Assembly (NCBI RefSeq): GCF_943193215.1
Contig: NZ_CALPDH010000002.1
Coordinates: 62,001 to 126,000 of the forward strand
Origin: Acetatifactor aquisgranensis
Lineage (GTDB): Bacteria > Bacillota > Clostridia > Lachnospirales > Lachnospiraceae
Direction: 5' to 3'
Length of the DNA: 64,000 nt
The translations under genes and the position numbers were made by a program. The notes beneath the pieces are model-generated. The model was not told where the DNA came from, ran no database searches, and worked only from the letters and a program-made list of their open reading frames with translations. Below, piece after piece: positions 34,716-42,297 of the stretch (positions are counted from its first letter, which is position 1; each line of letters begins with the position of its first letter).

Positions 34716-36845
34716 ATGATGAGGATTCAGAAAAGAGACGGACGCGTGGTGCCTTATGAGGAGGAGAAGATTGTAGCCGCCATTCAGAAAGCCAATAACG
34801 AGGTGGAGGAGAAAGACAGGGCCGATCAGGCGCTGGTGGAGGAGATACTGGAGGCCGTGCAGGGAGAGGAACAGGAGCTGCAGGCCGTGGAGCATGTGCA
34901 GGACATCATCGAGAGGCATCTGGTGCAGCACAATAAGTACGCCCTTTCCAAGAAGTACATTGTATACCGCTATCAGAGGAGCCTTCTGCGCAAATCCAAC
35001 ACCACGGATGAATCTATCCTGAAGCTGATCCGCAATGAGAACAAGGAGCTGGCGGAGGAGAATTCCAATAAGAATACCCGTCTCGCCTCCACCCAGCGGG
35101 ACTATATCGCCGGGGAGGTCTCCCGGGACGTGACCAGGCGCATGCTGCTGCCGGAGCACATCTCCATGGCCCATGACAACGGCGTGCTCCATTTTCATGA
35201 CGCGGATTACTTTATCCAGCCTATCTTCAACTGCTGCCTGATCGACATCAAGGATATGCTGGACAATGGAACCTCCATCAATGGGAAGATGATAGAGTCC
35301 CCCAAGAGCTTCCAGGTGGCCTGTACGGTCACCACCCAGATTATCGCCGCCGTGGCCAGCAACCAGTATGGCGGGCAGTCGGTGAACATCAAGCATCTGG
35401 GGAAATATCTGCGCAAGAGCAGGGAGAAGTTCCGTGCCCAGCTGGATGAGGAATTCGGAGGTTCCCTTGACGAGGCCGCAAAGGAGAAAATCGTGGAGCT
35501 GCGCCTGCAGGACGAGCTGCGCTCCGGCGTCCAGACCATTCAGTACCAGATTAATACACTGATGACTACAAACGGACAGTCGCCTTTCGTGACTTTGTTC
35601 CTGCATATCGACGATGAGGACGAGTATGTGGAGGAGACGGTTCGGATTATCGAGGAAATCCTGAACCAGCGCATTCAGGGAACCAAGAATGAAAAGGGAG
35701 TCTACGTGACACCGGCATTCCCGAAGCTGGTGTATGTGCTGGATGAGAACAACTGCCTGAAAGGCGGAAAATACGATTATGTCACCCGCCTTGCCGCCAG
35801 ATGCTCGGCGAAGCGCATGTATCCGGACTATATTTCGGCAAAAAAGATGCGGGAGAACTACGAGGGCAATGTGTTCTCCTGTATGGGCTGCCGTTCTTTC
35901 CTGTCCCCCTGGAAGGACGAGAACGGAAACTATAAATGGGAGGGGCGGTTCAACCAGGGCGTGGTCAGTCTGAACCTCCCACAGATAGGCATCATCTCGG
36001 GAGGGGACGAGGAGATTTTCTGGAAGCGGCTGGACGAGCGGCTGGAATTATGCTATGAGGCCCTGATGTGCAGGCATAAGGCCCTGCTGGGTACTCTGTC
36101 CGATGTAAGCCCCATCCACTGGCAGTACGGGGCCATCGCCCGGCTGAAAAAGGGAGAGAAGATTGACAAGCTGCTCTACGGCGGATATTCCACCATGTCC
36201 CTGGGCTATATCGGCCTCTATGAGCTGACCTGGCTCATGAAAGGCTGCAGCCATACGAAGCCCGAGGGCAAGGAATTCGCCCTGCGGGTCATGGATTACC
36301 TGAAAGAGGCTGCCGCCGGATGGCGGGAGGAGACGGGAATCGGCTTCAGCCTCTATGGGACGCCTGCGGAGACATTGTGCTACCGCTTTGCCCGCATCGA
36401 TAGGGAGAAATACGGCGACATCCCCAACGTGACGGACAAGGGATATTACACCAATTCCTATCATGTGGATGTACGTGAGCCAATAGATGCATTCACGAAA
36501 TTCCGATTTGAGAGCGAGTTCCAGAACAAATCCCTGGGCGGCGCGATTTCCTATGTGGAGGTGCCCAATCTCCTGAACAATGTGGAGGCCGTGGAGGAAG
36601 TGATACGTTTCATCTACGACAATATCCAATACGGCGAGTTCAACACCAAGTCGGACTATTGCCATGTCTGCGGATATGACGGGGAAATCATGGTCAATGA
36701 GGACAATGAGTGGGAATGCCCTCAGTGCCGCAATAAGGACCATTCCAAGATGAATGTCACCAGGCGCACCTGCGGGTATCTGGGAGAGAATTTCTGGAAC
36801 ATGGGCAAGACAAAGGAAATCAAGTCGAGGGTGCTGCATCTATGA
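34716..36845 (+). CDS. nrdD: Anaerobic ribonucleoside-triphosphate reductase
   Basis: Class III ribonucleotide reductase making dNTPs without oxygen, 709 residues. An ATP-cone allosteric domain occupies residues 1-~90 (RIQKRDGRVVPYEEEKIVAA), then the catalytic barrel (with cysteines in FSCMGCRSF), a C-terminal zinc site (CHVCGY and CPQC), and the glycyl-radical Gly687 in RRTCGYLGENFWN. It overlaps the activase gene nrdG by 4 bp. The start is ATG 34716 or the next codon, with GAGGAG upstream. Confidence 0.97.
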   Translation: MMRIQKRDGRVVPYEEEKIVAAIQKANNEVEEKDRADQALVEEILEAVQGEEQELQAVEHVQDIIERHLVQHNKYALSKKYIVYRYQRSLLRKSNTTDESILKLIRNENKELAEENSNKNTRLASTQRDYIAGEVSRDVTRRMLLPEHISMAHDNGVLHFHDADYFIQPIFNCCLIDIKDMLDNGTSINGKMIESPKSFQVACTVTTQIIAAVASNQYGGQSVNIKHLGKYLRKSREKFRAQLDEEFGGSLDEAAKEKIVELRLQDELRSGVQTIQYQINTLMTTNGQSPFVTLFLHIDDEDEYVEETVRIIEEILNQRIQGTKNEKGVYVTPAFPKLVYVLDENNCLKGGKYDYVTRLAARCSAKRMYPDYISAKKMRENYEGNVFSCMGCRSFLSPWKDENGNYKWEGRFNQGVVSLNLPQIGIISGGDEEIFWKRLDERLELCYEALMCRHKALLGTLSDVSPIHWQYGAIARLKKGEKIDKLLYGGYSTMSLGYIGLYELTWLMKGCSHTKPEGKEFALRVMDYLKEAAAGWREETGIGFSLYGTPAETLCYRFARIDREKYGDIPNVTDKGYYTNSYHVDVREPIDAFTKFRFESEFQNKSLGGAISYVEVPNLLNNVEAVEEVIRFIYDNIQYGEFNTKSDYCHVCGYDGEIMVNEDNEWECPQCRNKDHSKMNVTRRTCGYLGENFWNMGKTKEIKSRVLHL

Positions 36846-37375
36846 ATTATGCGACTATCAAGAAGACGGACGTGGCCAATGGCCCCGGCATACGGGTGTC
36901 CCTGTTCGTCAGCGGCTGTACCCACCGCTGCAAGGGATGTTTCAACAGCGAGGCCTGGGATTTCGGCTATGGACAGCGCTATACGAAGGAGACGGAGCGG
37001 GAAATCCTGGAGGCCCTTGCGCCGGAGTATATCCGTGGACTGAGCCTGCTGGGCGGGGAGCCTATGGAACCGGAGAACAGAGGAACGGTGCTGTCGCTGG
37101 TGAAAAAGGTGCGGCAGACGTACCCCGGGAAAGATATCTGGTGCTACACAGGGTATGACTATGAGAAAGACCTGCTGCAGTGGGCGGAGCGGGAAACGCC
37201 GGACGAAAGCCATGAAGCGCAGACGGCAAGGCTGCTCTCCCTCATTGACGTGCTGGTGGACGGAGAGTTCGTGGAGGAGAAAAAGAACCTCCGCCTGGCT
37301 TTCCGGGGGTCGGAGAATCAGCGGCTGATTGACGTGAAAGAGTCTCTGCGCCAGGGCAGGACCGTGTGCCTGTGA
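36842..37375 (+). CDS. nrdG: Anaerobic ribonucleotide reductase activating protein
   Basis: Radical-SAM activase, 177 residues, that generates the glycyl radical on NrdD. The [4Fe-4S] motif is CTHRCKGC (Cys26, Cys30, Cys33), followed by FNSEAWDF and the SAM-binding LGGEPMEPEN. ATGA overlap with nrdD indicates translational coupling and stoichiometric production. Confidence 0.96.
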   Translation: MNYATIKKTDVANGPGIRVSLFVSGCTHRCKGCFNSEAWDFGYGQRYTKETEREILEALAPEYIRGLSLLGGEPMEPENRGTVLSLVKKVRQTYPGKDIWCYTGYDYEKDLLQWAERETPDESHEAQTARLLSLIDVLVDGEFVEEKKNLRLAFRGSENQRLIDVKESLRQGRTVCL

Positions 37376-37395
37376 AGCCTGTAACGGTTTCTTGT

Positions 37396-37425
37396 AAGGA
37401 GCTTTCCGGCGGGAAAGCTCCTTTT
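37396..37425 (+). terminator. Terminator after nrdDG
   Basis: AAGGAGCTTTCC (37396-37407) pairs with GGAAAGCTCCTT (37412-37423), followed by T residues. Confidence 0.88.
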
Positions 37426-37438
37426 GTGACGGCAATTT

Positions 37439-37987
37439 CTATGACAGACCGTGTGAAATCAGGCGGATGGTGAGCTGAATCATGTCCTCCATGGGCTCTT
37501 TCCGTCCGCCTTTTACCCATTGCCTGTAGATCCCGGTGAGGCAGTTATTGATATAGATAATCAGATAGAGCCTCTTGTCGGGAGGGTATTGGTCATAATC
37601 TTCGTCAAAGCAGAGAATGTCTTCGCTTTCAGCCTGCGTTTCAGCAATAGGGCAGTGTCCCTTGCTGTTCAATATCTTTTCATCCAGCTTATCTGCGGAT
37701 TCCGAAAATGCATAACAATTGCGCACGATTTTTTCCAGGTCGGCGGGAAACTTAGCATCTTTGACCGGTTCCAGAAAACGCTTCATTGTGTCCGTCTGCA
37801 TCTTGTGCAGCAGATTATCCATGGAAGCATAGTGCAGATAGAATGTCTTGCGGTTGATTTGGGCCCGCAGAGACAGTTCTTGTATGGTAATCTGCTGATA
37901 ATCCATTTCCGCCAGCATCTCCCGGAAATTTTTCTGTATCAGAGCCTCTGTTTTCTGGTAACGCAAGTCCTCCTGCTTTTTTCTCAT
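37439..37987 (-). CDS. TetR/AcrR-type transcriptional regulator
   Basis: 182 residues from ATG 37987, preceded by GGGAGG. The N-terminal helix-turn-helix is QITIQELSLRAQINRKTFYLHYASMDNLLHKM, the classic TetR recognition helix pattern. The C-terminal ligand domain has no family I recognise. It reads toward the nrdG end. Its target is not obvious; the divergent HEAT gene is one candidate. Confidence 0.87.
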   Translation of the reverse strand: MRKKQEDLRYQKTEALIQKNFREMLAEMDYQQITIQELSLRAQINRKTFYLHYASMDNLLHKMQTDTMKRFLEPVKDAKFPADLEKIVRNCYAFSESADKLDEKILNSKGHCPIAETQAESEDILCFDEDYDQYPPDKRLYLIIYINNCLTGIYRQWVKGGRKEPMEDMIQLTIRLISHGLS

Positions 37988-38086
37988 ACGAACCTCCCTG
38001 ATGCTATTCCGGAACATTCTGTGGTTTCGATTAATCTACATTTTCTGGAGAATGTGGATTAAGTAACAAATTCTGACAATTGACCA

Positions 38087-38116
38087 TTGATATGCCGATT
38101 CGATTTGAATTATAAT
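38087..38116 (+). promoter_or_regulatory. Promoter of the HEAT-repeat gene
   Basis: TTGATA (38087-38092), 18-bp spacer, TATAAT (38111-38116). Confidence 0.6.
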
Positions 38117-38182
38117 ACAAAAGTGAGTAATAAGCAATAAAATATGAGCAAAAGCTGAATCTAAGGAAAGTGAGGAAAAAAC

Positions 38183-38506
38183 ATGGGAAAACTCGAAAAA
38201 ATTGAAAAACTGGCAAGTAAGGGCAAAGCAGATAAGTTGCTGGGATTTGTAGGCGACAAGGATAAGGAAGTGAGATTGGCGGCAATTGCCAGTGTCTCCG
38301 GCATGATAGAAAATGAGGATGTCCGCAATACTGTAGTCGGACTGACGGAAGACGCGGACCCGGATATCCGCAAGGCTGCTATAACGGCTCTGGGTTCCGG
38401 CCGGGGCAGCTATGTGGAAACCAGACTGAGGTACTGTCTGACTCATGAAAAGGACGAGAATGTGCTTCAGGCTGTAAGGGCTGCATTAGAAAATATTAAG
38501 AAATAA
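38183..38506 (+). CDS. Small HEAT-repeat protein
   Basis: 107 residues made of about three HEAT-like helical pairs (KEVRLAAIASVSGM, PDIRKAAITALGSG, ENVLQAVRAALENI). No signal peptide or catalytic motif; HEAT proteins are binding scaffolds. It has its own promoter and terminator, so it is a single-gene unit. Partner unknown. Confidence 0.82.
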   Translation: MGKLEKIEKLASKGKADKLLGFVGDKDKEVRLAAIASVSGMIENEDVRNTVVGLTEDADPDIRKAAITALGSGRGSYVETRLRYCLTHEKDENVLQAVRAALENIKK

Positions 38507-38568
38507 AAAAGCTGCTGCCCGATGCAGAATCCATTGCGCGGGTTCTGCATTTTGCGGCAGCTCTTTTT
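38506..38568 (+). terminator. Rho-independent terminator
   Basis: AAAAAGCTGCTGCC (from 38506) and a distal GGCAGCTCTTTTT arm (to 38568) enclose a second internal stem ATGCAGAA/TTCTGCAT. Confidence 0.88.
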
Positions 38569-38636
38569 AAGATATGTGCAAGTCTGTGCCGGTGAATGGT
38601 TTGAGAGTGTCATGGCGCTGTAAATGCATCTGGGAT

Positions 38637-39767
38637 TCAGGGCAGGCTGTCGATCAACCGGTTCAGCTGGATGAAAAATTCATCGGATTCCACCAGCTTC
38701 AACTTATCGTAATAATATACGGCGTCGTAGACAGAAATCATAAGCGTGCGCCATTCCGTGGTGATGAGGCCGTTTTCTCCCGCCGGGTTCTCCGGGTGGT
38801 ATTCCACAAGGGTGTTCTCCGGGATGTCCAGTTCCACATCTAAGGCATTGTCCGGGCAGAGAGTATCCCAGTCCGTGGTGACGATGTAATCTCCGTCCAT
38901 GGTGACCTCAATCTGGGGATGGTGCGGGTAGAGGGTGGTGTAGCGGCCGTCCCTTGTAAGGTCGCCGCCTGCGTATTCTTCCCATATCTGCAACTCGCTG
39001 TCCAGGTCACAGACAGGGATGACATAGCTGCGGCCAGCTTTCAGGGAAAAATAGGAATCCATCAGATAGGTGTCATCTTCTATCAGGACGGAGGTGTCGG
39101 ACAGAGATTCATCTCCGTACCATACACGGTCTACCGTCAACTTGTACACTACGGAAGAGGACTGGTTGTGGTACAGCTCCTTAGGGCCGAATTTGTCATT
39201 ATAGGTATCGTAGGTGTATTGTTTGAGATATATATCTGTAATCGTTCCCTCTAAAATTGCGCTGGATTCAGACAGCATGTCTTCGCTGAACGGCAGTATT
39301 TCCGCGGTGGACTGGCTGACTGCGGAATAGTGTGACAGAATCTCCGGCCTGATTTGGCCCTGGGGGAGGGACAGGGAACTGTAGCTGACAGGGAGGCTGG
39401 CCTGCTGCTCTGTGCTGCGGCTGACTTCGCCGCTGTCGCTGCCCGCGGAAGAAGCAGCGGCAGAAGTGATTGCTTCGCCTGCGTCTTGGGGCAGCGGGGC
39501 CCCGGTATTGCTGTTGCTGTTTTTGGCAAGAGCATTGGGATTGTTGCTGTCATCGAGAGCGACAACCGGATTACTGCTTTCAGCTCCGTCTGCAGAGGTA
39601 TCGAAAGCAGAGATATCATTCTCAGCCTGCCATATCCTGATACTAAATACGGCTATAAGGCATAGGGCTGCAGCCTGAGCGATGCGCTTCCTCCGTTTCC
39701 GCCTGGCCATTAAAATAGCATCCCGCCGTTCCAGTACGATTCTGGCGATTTCTCTGTCATTCTTCAT
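38637..39767 (-). CDS. Membrane-anchored protein, probable anti-sigma factor
   Basis: 376 residues from ATG 39767. A basic N-terminus (MARRKRRKR) is followed by one membrane helix (about 28-46), then a Ser/Asn/Ala-rich linker and an extracytoplasmic domain (about 150-376) with no known motif. It overlaps the ECF sigma gene stop by 11 bp, the standard arrangement for a sigma factor and its membrane anti-sigma. The short cytoplasmic N-terminus (DREIARIVLERRDAIL) would contact the sigma factor. No zinc anti-sigma (HX3CX2C) motif is present. Confidence 0.7.
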   Translation of the reverse strand: MKNDREIARIVLERRDAILMARRKRRKRIAQAAALCLIAVFSIRIWQAENDISAFDTSADGAESSNPVVALDDSNNPNALAKNSNSNTGAPLPQDAGEAITSAAASSAGSDSGEVSRSTEQQASLPVSYSSLSLPQGQIRPEILSHYSAVSQSTAEILPFSEDMLSESSAILEGTITDIYLKQYTYDTYNDKFGPKELYHNQSSSVVYKLTVDRVWYGDESLSDTSVLIEDDTYLMDSYFSLKAGRSYVIPVCDLDSELQIWEEYAGGDLTRDGRYTTLYPHHPQIEVTMDGDYIVTTDWDTLCPDNALDVELDIPENTLVEYHPENPAGENGLITTEWRTLMISVYDAVYYYDKLKLVESDEFFIQLNRLIDSLP

Positions 39768-40317
39768 ATACAAAATCCTCCTTTTCCAGCTCCTGCCGGA
39801 GCGATTTCTTTGCCCGATAAGCAAGGTTCTCAATCTGCCGTTTGCTTTTTTTCATGATGACAGCCGTCTGGGAGTTATCGAAGTCTTCAAAGTAGAGCAG
39901 GTACAGAACCTGACTGTACTCCGGCTTCAGCCTGTGGAGCGCCCTGTGCAAAATGATGCGCTCCTCTGTCCTGAGATAGGACTGTTCAAGGCTTTCCTCA
40001 TCGTCTGCCAGCTGTTCCAGATTCTCCGGGGACAGCTCTTTGAACCTGGAACAGCGCCTGAGATAGTCTGTGGCCACATTCCGCCCGATGGTATAGAGCC
40101 ATGTCTTAAAAGTGCATCTGTGCCCGAAACCGGGCCTTTTGGTCACCAGCTTTACAAAGGTCTCCTCCATCAGCTCCTCGGCAAGGCATATATTTCCCGT
40201 GAAACTGTTCAGATACAGGATAAGGCCATCCTTGTAATCCCCTATGAGTTCCACAAGGCCCTCGTCATCACCTGCAAGGAAACGGCGGTAGCTGCTTGCA
40301 CCGTTATCCATGTTCAT
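39757..40317 (-). CDS. ECF-type RNA polymerase sigma factor
   Basis: 186 residues. Region 2 (LAEELMEETFVKLVTKRPGF, FKTWLYTIGRNVATDYLRR) and region 4 (LHRALHRLKPEYSQVLYLLY, NSQTAVIMKKSKRQIENLAYRAKKSL) are both clear. AAGGGGGG precedes ATG 40317. Co-translated with the downstream membrane protein, so it probably responds to a cell-envelope signal. Confidence 0.92.
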   Translation of the reverse strand: MNMDNGASSYRRFLAGDDEGLVELIGDYKDGLILYLNSFTGNICLAEELMEETFVKLVTKRPGFGHRCTFKTWLYTIGRNVATDYLRRCSRFKELSPENLEQLADDEESLEQSYLRTEERIILHRALHRLKPEYSQVLYLLYFEDFDNSQTAVIMKKSKRQIENLAYRAKKSLRQELEKEDFVYEE

Positions 40318-40603
40318 GCCCCCCCTTCTGTCTATTAGACGCGTGAAACGCGGAATTCTCTCAGTGGAAATTAAATTTATCTGTCCTTTATGCTCTATTC
40401 TATATGATTTGATGGCAGCATGCCATTATAAAAGCTGAGAATTGGAAATTGTCCAATATTATATTTGCTGTTTGGACGTGGTCATAGTATAATAAAATTG
40501 TATTTATATATGGGTGTAAATGACAGTATAGTAGCACATAACGGCGTTTCATGCTATAATAAGAACCAAAACAACGAATTGAAAGGAAAGCGAGGAAATA
40601 ACC

Positions 40604-40984
40604 GTGACTATAAATGAATCAGCGGAAAACTATCTGGAAACGATTCTGATACTGAGTAAAAAACTTCCCGTGGTTCGCTCTGTGGACATTGCCGAGGAGC
40701 TGGGATTCAAGAAACCCAGCGTCAGCGTGGCGATGAAGCATCTGCGGGAAAAAGAGCACATCATCGTGGACAAATCCGGCTTCATCACCCTGACACCTGC
40801 CGGCAGGGAGATTGCAGAGATGATTTATGAACGCCACCAGCTGCTGTCCTCCTGGCTGATACAGCTGGGGGTGCCGGAGAAGACCGCGGTGGAGGACGCC
40901 TGCAAGATTGAGCATGTCATCAGCAAGGAGAGCTTTCGGGCAATCAAGGATTATGTGGGGAATATAGTGGCCGAAGAAAAGTGA
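40604..40984 (+). CDS. DtxR/MntR-type metal-dependent repressor
   Basis: 126 residues from GTG 40604 (AAGGAAAGCGAGG upstream). The N-terminal winged helix (SAENYLETILILSKKLPVVRSVDIAEELGFKKPSVSVAMKHL) and the dimerisation/metal region (RHQLLSSWLIQLGV, ACKIEHVISKESF) with candidate Cys, Glu and His ligands fit the short MntR-like form, lacking the SH3-like third domain. It sits about 600 bp upstream of feoA-feoA-feoB, whose promoter contains a TTAG-N6-CTAA palindrome of the DtxR-family type. Confidence 0.9.
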   Translation: MTINESAENYLETILILSKKLPVVRSVDIAEELGFKKPSVSVAMKHLREKEHIIVDKSGFITLTPAGREIAEMIYERHQLLSSWLIQLGVPEKTAVEDACKIEHVISKESFRAIKDYVGNIVAEEK

Positions 40985-41176
40985 CAGGACTCATTCTTTT
41001 TGGGCAGTCGTTCGTCAATAGGGAGTCATTCCGACAAAACAGTGCCAAACGCTTCTCTCCGTGCTGAAGTTGCGGATATATGCCTGTTTCTCATCCATAC
41101 TGACAGCTTTGTGAAAAACGCAGACAGAGTCTGCTGAAATATCCTCTTGCAAAATAGTAAAAAATAATTACAATAG
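40985..41176. other. Intergenic stretch without a supported gene
   Basis: Only a short minus-strand frame (MDEKQAYIRNFSTERSVWHC...) is open here, 27 codons without a site. No terminator or promoter is clear. Confidence 0.35.
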
Positions 41177-41563
41177 AGGACAAGACAAAAGCCCGCGGGA
41201 GAGCGGCTGGATCCGGAGAGCGTGCGGAAATCCTATGAGCTGGGCGCTGAGTTTTTCGGGGAGAGGTTCCGGGTAGACCCGGTTGTCTTCGTATGCCATT
41301 CATGGCTGCTGTTCCCCCGCAACAGGGAGGTGCTCTCGCCGGATTCCAACCTGTATTCCTTCATTTCGGACTATGATATTCTGAAGACAGAGGAATATGA
41401 CGATTATTCGGAGGCCTGGAGACTGTTCGACGTAAATTATGAGGGAGACGTGGAGAAATTGCCGCAGGATACCTCATTCCGGCGGGCCTATGCGGAATGG
41501 ATTCGAAAAGGGGAAAGGACGGGCGGCGCCTACGGCGTACATATGTTGCAGGACAAAACGTAA
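41177..41563 (+). pseudogene. C-terminal fragment of an acyltransferase (GNAT_C-like domain)
   Basis: The frame is open from a stop at 41174 and reads PAGERLDPESVRKSYELGAE, then VFVCHSWLLFPRNREVLSPD and VEKLPQDTSFRRAYAEWI. This is the C-terminal domain that follows a GNAT-type acyltransferase domain in Clostridial proteins. The N-terminal catalytic part is missing. A GTG at 41222 could start translation, but no ribosome binding site is evident. It lies just upstream of the feo promoter. Confidence 0.65.
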
Positions 41564-41581
41564 ATTTTTTAAAAATAGTTA

Positions 41582-41612
41582 TTGACAACAGACATTGGTT
41601 AGCATATACTAA
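41582..41612 (+). promoter_or_regulatory. feo promoter with DtxR-type palindrome
   Basis: TTGACA (41582-41587), 17-bp spacer, TATACT (41605-41610). TTAG-CATATA-CTAA (41599-41612) covers the -10 box, so a bound DtxR-family repressor would block transcription. Confidence 0.8.
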
Positions 41613-41625
41613 CAATCAGAGGGGA

Positions 41626-41640
41626 TGAGAATCATTCTCA
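41626..41640. promoter_or_regulatory. Fur-like box (7-1-7) downstream of the feo start site
   Basis: TGAGAATCATTCTCA is a perfect 15-bp palindrome matching the 7-1-7 Fur box TGATAAT-N-ATTATCA at 13 of 15 positions (both differences T-A changed to G-C). It lies about 10 bp past the predicted start site. Confidence 0.72.
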
Positions 41641-41691
41641 AACAGAGTGATGATTCATCCTCAAAGAGTTCAAAAGAAGGAGGATGCGTAT

Positions 41692-41901
41692 ATGCCGTTG
41701 TCAATGGCCCATGCGGGAGAGAGCAATGTAATCAAAAAGGTAGGCGGCAGGGAGGAGACCAGGAAATTCCTGGAAAACCTAGGGTTCGTAGTGGGAGGAG
41801 CCGTGACCGTTATCTCCGAGGCAGGCGGAAATATCATCGTCAATGTAAAGGAATCCAGGGTAGCCATAGGCAAGGATATGGCCAACAGAATCATGGTTTA
41901 G
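41692..41901 (+). CDS. feoA: FeoA-family ferrous iron transport protein (first copy)
   Basis: 69 residues from ATG 41692, preceded by AAGGAGG. An SH3-like small domain: NVIKKVGGREETRKFLENLG, GAVTVISEAGGNIIVNVKES, RVAIGKDMANRIMV, the FeoA pattern ending in a hydrophobic strand. FeoA binds the cytoplasmic part of FeoB and supports Fe2+ uptake. Two feoA genes in tandem before feoB is a common Clostridial layout. Confidence 0.88.
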   Translation: MPLSMAHAGESNVIKKVGGREETRKFLENLGFVVGGAVTVISEAGGNIIVNVKESRVAIGKDMANRIMV

Positions 41902-41914
41902 GAGGAGCGTGGCA

Positions 41915-42136
41915 ATGAGCACATTGAAAGATACTGCCTGCGGGCAGACTGTAAAGGTAAAGAAGCTGTCCGGTGAAGGGCCGGTCAAAAGGCGCATCAT
42001 GGACATGGGAATCACGAAGGGCGTGGATGTCTATGTGAGAAAGGCAGCTCCCCTGGGAGACCCCATTGAGGTGACAGTCAGAGGTTACGAATTGTCCCTG
42101 CGCAAAGCGGATGCAGAAATGATAGAGGTGGAGTGA
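41915..42136 (+). CDS. feoA: FeoA-family ferrous iron transport protein (second copy)
   Basis: 73 residues from ATG 41915 (GGAGGAG upstream; the in-frame GTG 41909 is less likely). Sequence TLKDTACGQTVKVKKLSGEG, RRIMDMGITKGVDVYVRKAA, ELSLRKADAEMIEV shows the FeoA fold with the conserved L/MGI turn. Only weakly similar to the first copy. It precedes feoB by 161 bp, a gap that holds a palindrome and a hairpin. Confidence 0.92.
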   Translation: MSTLKDTACGQTVKVKKLSGEGPVKRRIMDMGITKGVDVYVRKAAPLGDPIEVTVRGYELSLRKADAEMIEVE

Positions 42137-42173
42137 CCCCGGCCCATACTGCATCATTTTTTAGGGCATACGG

Positions 42174-42187
42174 TTAGTTTATGCTAA
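42174..42187. promoter_or_regulatory. Second TTAG-N6-CTAA palindrome, before feoB
   Basis: TTAG-TTTATG-CTAA, same core and spacing as the palindrome on the feo promoter at 41599-41612. No strong separate promoter was recognised here. Confidence 0.6.
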
Positions 42188-42224
42188 TGAAAAGTAGCTG
42201 CAACAAATCAAAATCAGAAAAGCA

Positions 42225-42271
42225 GCATCTGCCAGGAATCCACATCGTGAAGCGGTGACAGAGGCAGATGC
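42225..42271 (+). promoter_or_regulatory. Leader hairpin between feoA and feoB
   Basis: GCATCTGCC (42225-42233) and GGCAGATGC (42263-42271) pair perfectly, ending 26 nt before the feoB start. No T-run. It may balance expression of feoA and feoB or protect the feoB message. Confidence 0.55.
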
Positions 42272-42297
42272 GCACTGAAATAGGAGGAAGCGTTAAA

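Noticed and set aside
40985..41176. 27-codon minus-strand frame MDEKQAYIRNFS...
   Set aside because: Too short and without translation signals to call a gene.
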